Source: Lachnospiraceae bacterium
Lineage (GTDB): Bacteria; Bacillota; Clostridia; Lachnospirales; Lachnospiraceae
DNA: 6,977 bases
Direction: 5' to 3'
Assembly: GCA_029068665.1 (NCBI GenBank)
Contig: JAIECC010000188.1
Span: 1 to 6,977, forward strand
Of the stretch, positions 1 through 5,421 are shown in pieces; position 1 is the first letter of the stretch, and each line of letters starts with the position of its first letter. The position numbers and the translations under genes were made by a program. The notes beneath the pieces were generated by a model. The model worked only from the letters and a program-made list of their open reading frames with translations, was not told the DNA's origin and made no database searches.

Positions 1-50
1 GTATTCATTATATAGTAAGAGTATAGTTGTGTTCATTAGGCAGAAAAAAA

Positions 51-57
51 GAAAGGA
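51..57 (+). promoter_or_regulatory. Ribosome binding site of the LRR gene (decides start)
   Basis: GAAAGGA lies 7 bases before the ATG at 65. It supports that start over the in-frame GTG at 29, which has no purine-rich site at proper spacing. Two TATAGT hexamers (11-16 and 22-27) could be -10 boxes, but the matching -35 region falls at or beyond the window edge, so no promoter is called. Confidence 0.7.
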
Positions 58-64
58 TACCAAT

Positions 65-1438
65 ATGAAGAAAAAATGGAAACAGACCCTAACAACACTT
101 ACCATTTCCACTATTATGGGAGTCAGTTTATTTTGCACCATGCCGGGCGCAGAAAAGGTTCATGCCGCTGCGGATATAGTTATTAATGAAACTAATTTCC
201 CGGATGAAGTCTTTCGTAATTATGTAACAGATAACTTTGATGATAATAATAATGGAGTTTTAGAGGAAGCAGAAATAAATGCAATAACAGAAGTAGATGT
301 TGATGAAATGGGAATTTCTGATTTAAAGGGAATCGAGTATTTCAGCAACCTGAGGAATTTATCATGTAGGGACAATAATTTAACTGCTTTAGATGTAAGC
401 CAGAATACGGCTTTAGTATTCTTGATTTGCACAAACAATCAGTTAACTACTCTGGATATAACCCGGAATACTGCTTTATACTTCATAGAATGCGGATTCA
501 ACAACATAACTACTCTGGATGTAAGCAACAATCCAGAGTTAGTAAGGATATCTTGTGAGGACACATCCCTTACCAGTCTGGATGTAAGCAACAATCCCAA
601 GCTATACTATCTTTCTGTTGCCCAGACAAATGTAGAGACCATTGATGTGAGCCAGAATCCAAAATTGGACTTACTGTTTTGCGGAAGCACAAAGATACAA
701 AGTCTGGATCTCAGTCACAATCCGGAACTGCGAGAACTGAGATGTGGGATGAATGCCATTACTGAGCTTGATGTAAGCCAGAATCCAAAACTGCAACAGT
801 TATCCTGCCATAATTGTCAGTTAACCAGTCTGGACATAAGCCATAATCCTCTGTTAACAGAATTGCAGTGTGGCAATAACAAATTAACCCATTTAGATGT
901 AAGCAATAATCCAGCATTAAAAATGCTTTGGTGTGAAGATAACAGTTTTGCTTCCTTAGATTTAAGTAATAATACAGCATTAAATAAACTTCAACATTGG
1001 AGCAGTATTTCCGCACCATTACATAAAGATGGAAATGGATATTCTTTAGATTTATCCGTATTTTCTTTGGACAAAGCCAAAGTTAGCAATGTAAGCAATG
1101 GCAGTTATAATTCTGCCAACGGAAAGATATATCTGGATACCCCTTTGGCAGTGGGAGATACTCTGACTTATGAATATGCAACAGGGTTTGGCAATGACAA
1201 AATGACGGTAACTGTAAAGATTTCAGAAGTTGACAGTGACACTACAACTACAGAAGCAGCTACTGAATCCTCCGGCTCCACCAGTGATGCCGCTCCTGCT
1301 TCTGAAGCCGGAACAACTGCAGCAACAGACAATGCAAACACTCCAAAGACCGGAGATACAGCAGCACCGCTTTTGATTCTTATATTAGGTCTTTGCAGTA
1401 CCGCAGGTATACTTTTCATGAAGAAAAAAATCAGATAA
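65..1438 (+). CDS. Exported leucine-rich-repeat protein, predicted sortase-anchored (TPKTGD)
   Basis: Predicted 457-residue cell-surface protein, probably for adhesion or protein/glycan binding; the ligand cannot be read from sequence. Residues 1-35 are a Sec signal peptide (MKKKWK, hydrophobic core, VHAA cleavage region). Residues 59-70 fit a canonical EF-hand loop (D59, N61, N63, G64, L66, E70). Residues 109-318 form ten repeats of exactly 21 residues with consensus LDVSxNPxLxxLxCxxNxLTS, capped by a half repeat from about 94. A beta-type domain (about 319-388) and a Thr/Ser/Ala-rich stalk (389-425) follow. The end is a sortase-type signal: TPKTGD at 426-431, a hydrophobic segment, then KKKIR. 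The ATG at 65 is preferred over an in-frame GTG at 29 because GAAAGGA (51-57) lies 7 bases upstream and the signal peptide then begins cleanly. No sortase gene is in the window. Fold and surface location are well supported; function is not. Confidence 0.9.
   Translation: MKKKWKQTLTTLTISTIMGVSLFCTMPGAEKVHAAADIVINETNFPDEVFRNYVTDNFDDNNNGVLEEAEINAITEVDVDEMGISDLKGIEYFSNLRNLSCRDNNLTALDVSQNTALVFLICTNNQLTTLDITRNTALYFIECGFNNITTLDVSNNPELVRISCEDTSLTSLDVSNNPKLYYLSVAQTNVETIDVSQNPKLDLLFCGSTKIQSLDLSHNPELRELRCGMNAITELDVSQNPKLQQLSCHNCQLTSLDISHNPLLTELQCGNNKLTHLDVSNNPALKMLWCEDNSFASLDLSNNTALNKLQHWSSISAPLHKDGNGYSLDLSVFSLDKAKVSNVSNGSYNSANGKIYLDTPLAVGDTLTYEYATGFGNDKMTVTVKISEVDSDTTTTEAATESSGSTSDAAPASEAGTTAATDNANTPKTGDTAAPLLILILGLCSTAGILFMKKKIR
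389..1018 (+). repeat. Ten degenerate 63-bp tandem repeats coding the LRR domain
   Basis: The reading frame repeats with a strict 63-base (21-codon) period, each unit starting at the Leu/Ile codon of the LDVS-like motif, at 389, 452, 515 and so on to 956. Most units have diverged at DNA level, but units 3 and 4 share an identical 21-base stretch (514-534 and 577-597) exactly one period apart. The last unit (956-1018) is degenerate after its first half and forms the exit from the repeat domain. Confidence 0.88.
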
Positions 1439-1445
1439 TATATAA

Positions 1446-1532
1446 ACCTGTATATCATACTTTGAAATAAACCAGCCTATCAATGCGAAACTTGCAAAGG
1501 GCAATTAAAGTATGATATACAGGTCTTTTTTT
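1446..1532 (+). terminator. Long inverted repeat with T run behind the LRR gene; probable terminator
   Basis: Two perfect 18-base arms, ACCTGTATATCATACTTT (1446-1463) and its reverse complement (1507-1524), enclose a 43-base loop. A run of seven T (1526-1532) follows one base after the right arm. The position 7 bases after the LRR stop codon, together with the T run, fits intrinsic termination on the + strand. The arms are long and AT-rich and the loop is much longer than in ordinary terminators. The loop can fold further (GCCT at 1475-1478 with GGGC at 1499-1502 using one wobble pair; TGCG at 1484-1487 with TTGC/A at 1493-1496). A tiny non-coding element or a structured RNA is an alternative. 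Confidence 0.65.
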
Positions 1533-1544
1533 GTGCATATTACA

Positions 1545-1573
1545 TTGACAAAATTACCGAATTCCCTCAGAAT
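1545..1573 (+). promoter_or_regulatory. Candidate sigma-A promoter of the CPBP gene
   Basis: A perfect -35 hexamer TTGACA (1545-1550) is followed after 17 bases by CAGAAT (1568-1573), matching TATAAT at four of six positions. It lies just behind the terminator of the upstream gene and about 50 bases before the CPBP start codon, which suggests independent transcription. The -10 box is weak. Confidence 0.45.
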
Positions 1574-1622
1574 AACAGAAAAGTACCGGAAACATAATAT
1601 TATCAAAAGGAGCATAACGATT

Positions 1623-2570
1623 ATGGAAGAAACAAAATCAATGACAACCAAACGGATACTGATTTTTATTGGCATTACCTTTCTCATTACCTATGGACTG
1701 GAATTCGGCATTATTTATCCTCTGTCCAATCGGGCAGAAACTGATCTTTCCGGCATGACAGCCATACTAGTGCAAGTCGTTGTAGCCGGTATGATGTTTC
1801 TGCCATCCATCGGTGTTCTGCTCACACGTTTGATTACAAAAGAAGGATTTTCCGATTGTTGGATTAAGCCCCGCTTCCGGGGCCATATAAGATATTATGT
1901 GATGGCATGGTTTTTGCCTGCCCTTTGTACTGCTCTGGGTGCAGTTCTTTATTTTTCAATCTTCCAAAAAGACTTTGACGGCAATCTGGGATATATCATC
2001 TCCCTGTATCAGGCACAGGGGGTCACACTGGACCGGTCTCAGGCAATGATGATGGCCCTTTCGCAGATTATAATGGGGGTATTTTTAGCTCCCCTTCTGA
2101 ATATCCTTACCTGCTTTGGTGAAGAATGGGGCTGGCGGGGCTATCTGCTTCCAAAGATGAAGGAAAAGCTTCCCATGCTGCCAATGCTGCTCGTTAACGG
2201 CATCATCTGGGGACTTTGGCATGCACCTTTGACCATGTTGGGGCATAATTACGGTTTGGGATATAAAGGCTATCCCTTTACCGGCATCCTTGCCATGTGT
2301 CTGTTCTGTATTGTAATCGGTGTATTCCTGACTTATGTAACACTGAGAACCGGAAGCTGTCTGCCTGCCGCTATTGCCCACGGCAGTTTGAATGGTATGG
2401 CAGCTACAGGTACTCTGTTCTTATCCGCAAATGCAGAAAGCAGTCCCTTTATCGGGCCTGCTCCTACCGGCATTGTTGGGGGTGCCTTCTTTCTCCTGCT
2501 TGGAATCGTCCTATGTCTAGCTTTGGTGAAAGATAAATCAGCTACACAGAATATTGTGGAACATGAATAA
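1623..2570 (+). CDS. CPBP-family intramembrane glutamic/metalloendopeptidase
   Basis: Predicted 315-residue polytopic membrane protein of the CPBP (CAAX protease and bacteriocin-processing, Abi) family, which includes Rce1-like proteases. All three signature motifs are visible: EEWGWR at 167-172 (the EExxxR motif), WGLWH at 196-200 (usual FxxxH with Trp for Phe), and H253-GSL-N257 (HxxxN). Hydrophobic segments lie around 11-33, 45-70, 91-113, 143-163, 186-206, 219-240 and 284-302. The intact catalytic residues suggest an active enzyme cutting a substrate within the membrane. Family members process prenylated proteins, mature bacteriocins or give bacteriocin self-immunity, but no peptide, bacteriocin or transporter gene is nearby to choose among these. 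The ATG at 1623 is preferred because AAAAGGAG (1605-1612) lies 10 bases upstream; an in-frame ATG at 1512 falls inside the preceding terminator stem and adds a non-hydrophobic leader. Confidence 0.9.
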   Translation: MEETKSMTTKRILIFIGITFLITYGLEFGIIYPLSNRAETDLSGMTAILVQVVVAGMMFLPSIGVLLTRLITKEGFSDCWIKPRFRGHIRYYVMAWFLPALCTALGAVLYFSIFQKDFDGNLGYIISLYQAQGVTLDRSQAMMMALSQIIMGVFLAPLLNILTCFGEEWGWRGYLLPKMKEKLPMLPMLLVNGIIWGLWHAPLTMLGHNYGLGYKGYPFTGILAMCLFCIVIGVFLTYVTLRTGSCLPAAIAHGSLNGMAATGTLFLSANAESSPFIGPAPTGIVGGAFFLLLGIVLCLALVKDKSATQNIVEHE

Positions 2571-2575
2571 AATAA

Positions 2576-2619
2576 GGAGTGAAACCTTTCACCTGTCCAT
2601 GGTGCTTTCGTTTCACTCC
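2576..2619. terminator. Stem-loop between convergent genes; probable bidirectional terminator
   Basis: GGAGTGAAAC (2576-2585) pairs perfectly with GTTTCACTCC (2610-2619), and an inner CACC/GGTG pair (2590-2593 with 2601-2604) closes a 7-base loop. AT-rich flanks (AATAA left, TATTATT right) can extend the pairing. It lies between the stop codons of the + strand CPBP gene (2570) and the - strand MerR-like gene (2634), so it can end transcripts from both sides. On the - strand it is followed by TTATTTTATT; neither side has a pure T run. Confidence 0.7.
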
Positions 2620-2633
2620 CTATTATTTATCCC

Positions 2634-3443
2634 TTAATTCATAACTCTCGGCGCTGGTTTGGTTTTCTTTCCAAACATTTTCTTTTTCTTCTTTCTTCTG
2701 GAATCTTCGATTGCCGCTGCTGCTTCCGCATTAGCTCTCTGACGTACCCGAATCGCTTCATCCAGTTTCCGGAACCGTTCCTCCTCCCGTTCCTCGCTTT
2801 GCCGCATCACATAGTCCATCTGCTTAATTACACGCTCAGATACCCGGTCTGATACTTCATTGCTGATGGAGCCTGTCAGAGAACGATTATTTGCCTCCAT
2901 GGCCTTTCCGATGATTTTCGTCATAATCTCCTGAAACTGCTCCATTTTAAGCTCTGCCGACATCATATCAACCGGCATCTGTGCCTTGGTTTCCATAGGC
3001 GGCTGAATCTCAATCGCCAGTTCCTTAGATGAGGAGCTTGTCCCCTTACCGTGACTTGCTCTTAGCTGATCCATTTCTACTACCTTGGAATTCCCCGTGC
3101 TTTCCTCCGGCTTTGTATGTACATCCTGATTCTGTGCATTCTCAGATGCAGGTGCCGCAGACTGGCACAAGGCTTCTCTTTGATCGAATAATGCCATATA
3201 ATTAAAATTCGGATTGGTATACAGCTCCGGCAGTATCTGTTTAATCGCCTTTAACTGAAATCCATGATCCTTCATTTCTCGAACGGTCTGCAGAACCCGG
3301 ATATCATCCATCGTATAATAGCGGTGTCCCATCTCGTTCCGCTTAATCTTCATATCCAGTTCATCCTCCCAGTAACGAAGCACATGTGGCTCCACCTTTA
3401 GCTGCCGGGACGTATCTGATATCATATATCTGGTTTCGTTCAT
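2634..3443 (-). CDS. MerR-like helix-turn-helix protein with helical C-terminus and lysine-rich tail
   Basis: Predicted 269-residue DNA-binding protein. Residues 5-75 form a MerR-type winged helix-turn-helix, recognisable from VLRYWEDEL (21-29), GHRYYTMDDI (39-48) and GFQLKAIKQIL (61-71). Residues about 95-160 are a low-complexity, probably disordered linker. Residues 163-250 are rich in Glu, Arg, Lys, Met and Ala and are predicted long helix or coiled coil. The tail has RRKKKKK (249-255) and KKTK (259-262). It lacks an evident effector-binding domain and has a single cysteine (C93), so it is not a typical metal- or drug-sensing MerR. HTH plus coiled coil recalls the chromosome-anchoring protein RacA of Bacillus, but this is resemblance in layout only. 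It lies downstream of dnaB on the same strand after a 141-base gap with its own promoter-like site. AAGGGGGA (3451-3458) lies 7 bases before the ATG, the gap being all T on the coding strand. Confidence 0.85.
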   Translation of the reverse strand: MNETRYMISDTSRQLKVEPHVLRYWEDELDMKIKRNEMGHRYYTMDDIRVLQTVREMKDHGFQLKAIKQILPELYTNPNFNYMALFDQREALCQSAAPASENAQNQDVHTKPEESTGNSKVVEMDQLRASHGKGTSSSSKELAIEIQPPMETKAQMPVDMMSAELKMEQFQEIMTKIIGKAMEANNRSLTGSISNEVSDRVSERVIKQMDYVMRQSEEREEERFRKLDEAIRVRQRANAEAAAAIEDSRRKKKKKMFGKKTKPAPRVMN

Positions 3444-3459
3444 AAAAAAATCCCCCTTA

Positions 3460-3495
3460 GTGTATCAAGTATTCGTTGCTATCTACATGATACAC
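3460..3495. promoter_or_regulatory. Imperfect palindrome overlapping the MerR-gene promoter; candidate operator
   Basis: GTGTATCAAGTA (3460-3471) and TACATGATACAC (3484-3495) are inverted repeats matching at 11 of 12 positions around a 12-base centre. On the coding strand the upstream arm contains the putative -10 box TATCAT, and the downstream arm ends directly before the ribosome binding site. A protein bound here would block transcription, so autorepression by the MerR-like protein is a reasonable inference. The same sequence could act as an RNA hairpin next to the ribosome binding site. Confidence 0.5.
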
Positions 3496-3515
3496 CGGGA
3501 GTATTCTTTCCTCAA
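3487..3515 (-). promoter_or_regulatory. Candidate sigma-A promoter of the MerR-like gene
   Basis: Read on the - strand, TTGAGG (3515-3510) is separated by exactly 17 bases from TATCAT (3492-3487), four and five matches to the TTGACA and TATAAT consensus. Transcription would begin near 3480, giving a leader of roughly 35 bases before the ATG. The spacer is 17 bases, not the 19 typical of promoters activated by MerR through DNA distortion. Confidence 0.5.
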
Positions 3516-3533
3516 TTTTAATCGTACTCTAAT

Positions 3534-3555
3534 ATCTTGTCCTTTCCGACAAGAT
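3534..3555 (-). other. Stem-loop in the dnaB-MerR spacer
   Basis: ATCTTGTC and GACAAGAT form a perfect 8-base-pair stem around the 6-base loop GGAAAG as read on the - strand. It begins about 30 bases after the dnaB stop codon. No T run follows, so it is not a standard intrinsic terminator; it may mark the 3' end of the gdpP-rplI-dnaB transcript after trimming, or attenuate read-through into the MerR-like gene. Confidence 0.5.
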
Positions 3556-3584
3556 TCTCGCCCCATTGGGTTTTTCGCTATTTA

Positions 3585-4931
3585 TTATCGTCTGCTCCGT
3601 TCTAAGTTCACGAACTTGGTATATTCACCCTGCCAGCCCAGCCTGATCGTACCGGTGGCACCATTTCTCTGCTTGGCTATAATGATCTCTGCTTTATTTT
3701 TATCCTCTTCCGGCAAATCATCCCGGTATTTATCCTCCCGGTAAATAAACATTACCACGTCCGCATCCTGTTCAATAGAACCGGATTCCCGCAAATCCGA
3801 CAGCATAGGCCGATGGTCTGTTCTTGCCTCTACTGCACGGCTCAACTGCGACAATGCAATAATCGGCACATCCAATTCCTTTGCCAGCACCTTTAAGCCT
3901 CTGGATATCTCAGATACCTCCTGCTGACGGGAATCCGTCCGCCCGCTTCCGCTCATCAACTGTAAATAGTCTATGATAATCAGCCCCACATTATGACGCT
4001 GCTTCAGCTTTCTGCATTTATTTCGGATATCACCGATTGTAACATTGGACTGGTCTTCGATAAACAGCTTGGTGCTTCCGATGATATTGGAGCTTTCATA
4101 AAGCTTCAGCCACTGGTCATCCTGTAAATTACCCGTTCTTATATTCTGGGAATTCACCTGAGATTCCATGGCAATCATACGCTGTACCAGCTGCTCTTTA
4201 TTCATCTCGAAGTTAAATATGGCTACAGGAACATCCGTCTTTAAAATCACATATTCCGCAATATTCAATACAAATGCCGTCTTACCCATAGCCGGACGGG
4301 CTGCAATCAGAATCAGTTCTGAACCATGAAGACCGGTAAGCATATCATCCAGATCCAGAAAGCCGGTAGGTACACCGGTGATATTTCCCTGCTGCTTGGA
4401 AGCCTCCCGGATATTCCGCAGTACATTGTCTACGACCTGACGAATCGGTACGATATCATCACCGTTATTCCCGTTCTGGGTCATCTCCAGCACTTGATTT
4501 TCAATATTGCTGAGAATATTCACGGAAGAATCCTTTAAGGTATAGCAGTCATTTGCTGCAGACTCTGCCAGCTTAATCACCCGGCGCATGTTTGCCCTGT
4601 CTTTCACGATTTCCGCGTATTTCTTCGCATTGGTTGAAGTAGGAACCACGCTCATCAATTCCTGCATGGTTTCAATACTATACACGTTCTCCGGAACTCC
4701 TTTTTCCTTCAGCCGTTCCATCAGGGTAATCAGATCAATGACCGTTCCCTCGTGATACAGCTCCACCATGGCCTCAAATATCACTCCATACTGTGCCTGA
4801 TAGAAGTCCTCCTTGGTCAGCATATCCGCCACATTAACCACTGCTTCCCGATTCATCAGCATAGAGGCAAGGACTGCCTGCTCAGATTCTACACTATTCG
4901 GTTGTATCTTTCGAATCACTGACTCTTCCAT
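3585..4931 (-). CDS. dnaB: Replicative DNA helicase DnaB
   Basis: Hexameric 5'-3' helicase that unwinds DNA at the replication fork and recruits primase; named DnaC in Bacillus subtilis. The 448-residue length is normal for the family. The N-terminal helical domain covers about 8-110 (PNSVESEQAVL near the start is characteristic). A linker leads to the RecA-like ATPase domain from about 185: Walker A ARPAMGKT (211-218) with K217 and T218, catalytic Glu E242 in FNFEM, Walker B LIIIDY (317-322) with D321, the SQLSR motif (361-365), and LRESGSIEQDAD (380-391). No intein interrupts the usual insertion sites. The ATG at 4931 gives a family-typical N-terminus; its ribosome site is modest (TAGGA at 4945-4941, 9 bases upstream). 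The start lies 39 bases after the rplI stop, so co-transcription with rplI is likely. Confidence 0.98.
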   Translation of the reverse strand: MEESVIRKIQPNSVESEQAVLASMLMNREAVVNVADMLTKEDFYQAQYGVIFEAMVELYHEGTVIDLITLMERLKEKGVPENVYSIETMQELMSVVPTSTNAKKYAEIVKDRANMRRVIKLAESAANDCYTLKDSSVNILSNIENQVLEMTQNGNNGDDIVPIRQVVDNVLRNIREASKQQGNITGVPTGFLDLDDMLTGLHGSELILIAARPAMGKTAFVLNIAEYVILKTDVPVAIFNFEMNKEQLVQRMIAMESQVNSQNIRTGNLQDDQWLKLYESSNIIGSTKLFIEDQSNVTIGDIRNKCRKLKQRHNVGLIIIDYLQLMSGSGRTDSRQQEVSEISRGLKVLAKELDVPIIALSQLSRAVEARTDHRPMLSDLRESGSIEQDADVVMFIYREDKYRDDLPEEDKNKAEIIIAKQRNGATGTIRLGWQGEYTKFVNLERSRR

Positions 4932-4970
4932 CTCTTGTAATCCTACCTCTATTTCTGGTGTTTATGCTCT

Positions 4971-5420
4971 TTAGCTTTGCTCCTGCACCTTGACCTTCAG
5001 CTCTGCTGTCACCTTAGGGTGAAGCTTAATGGCAACATTATGTACACCCAGGGATTTGATGCTTTCTTTTAACTGAATCTTCTTCTTGTCAATATCATAG
5101 CCAAGCTGTTCCTTTGCGGCTTCTGCGATTTCCTTGGAAGATACGGAGCCAAAAGTCTTGCCCCCTTCTCCCAGCTTCAGTTTCAGGGTAATCTCCTTAT
5201 CCTTTAATTCGTCTGCCAATGCCCTTGCTGCTGCCAGATTCTCTGCCGCAATCTTTTCTTCATTTGCCTTCTGAAGCTTTAGGTCATTCATATTCTTGCC
5301 ATTCGCTTCTATACCCAATTTCTTCGGCAAAATGAAGTTTCTGGCATAACCATCATTTACTTTCACTACTTCGCCCTTTTTTCCAAGTGACTTTACATCC
5401 TGTAATAATATAACTTCCAT
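4971..5420 (-). CDS. rplI: 50S ribosomal protein bL9
   Basis: Large-subunit ribosomal protein that binds 23S rRNA near the base of the L1 stalk and helps keep reading frame. The 149-residue length is standard. The N-terminal domain shows the family signature: MEVILLQDVKSLGKKGEVV (1-19), then VNDGYARNFILPKKLG (21-36). A long connecting helix rich in Lys, Glu and Ala (about 41-75) leads to the C-terminal RNA-binding domain with GKTFGSVSSKEIAEA (87-101) and SLGVHNVAIKLHP (127-139). The start is one base after the gdpP stop, with AAGGAG (5435-5430) inside the end of gdpP and 9 bases before the ATG, so translation is probably coupled to gdpP. Confidence 0.98.
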   Translation of the reverse strand: MEVILLQDVKSLGKKGEVVKVNDGYARNFILPKKLGIEANGKNMNDLKLQKANEEKIAAENLAAARALADELKDKEITLKLKLGEGGKTFGSVSSKEIAEAAKEQLGYDIDKKKIQLKESIKSLGVHNVAIKLHPKVTAELKVKVQEQS

Positions 5421-5421
5421 T

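Noticed and set aside
29..64. In-frame upstream GTG start for the LRR protein
   Set aside because: It adds a basic 12-residue extension before a normal signal peptide and has no ribosome site at proper distance, whereas the ATG at 65 does.
389..1018. Period-63 repeats as a CRISPR-like or non-coding tandem array
   Set aside because: The frame stays open throughout, the units encode a clear LRR consensus, and there are no unique spacers between identical repeats.
1512..1622. In-frame upstream ATG start for the CPBP protein
   Set aside because: The ATG lies inside the terminator stem and before the likely promoter; the ATG at 1623 has a strong ribosome binding site and a family-like N-terminus.
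2085..2381. Open frame antisense to the CPBP gene
   Set aside because: It is a shadow of a gene whose sense frame carries all family motifs; no ribosome site or known domain was seen.
3562..3575. CCC-ATT-GGG followed by five T on the + strand as a terminator
   Set aside because: The stem has only three base pairs, and no + strand gene ends nearby.
3460..3744. Open frame of 94 codons on the + strand over the dnaB-MerR spacer
   Set aside because: It is mostly antisense to the end of dnaB, starts with GTG inside the palindrome, lacks a convincing ribosome site and shows no recognisable domain.
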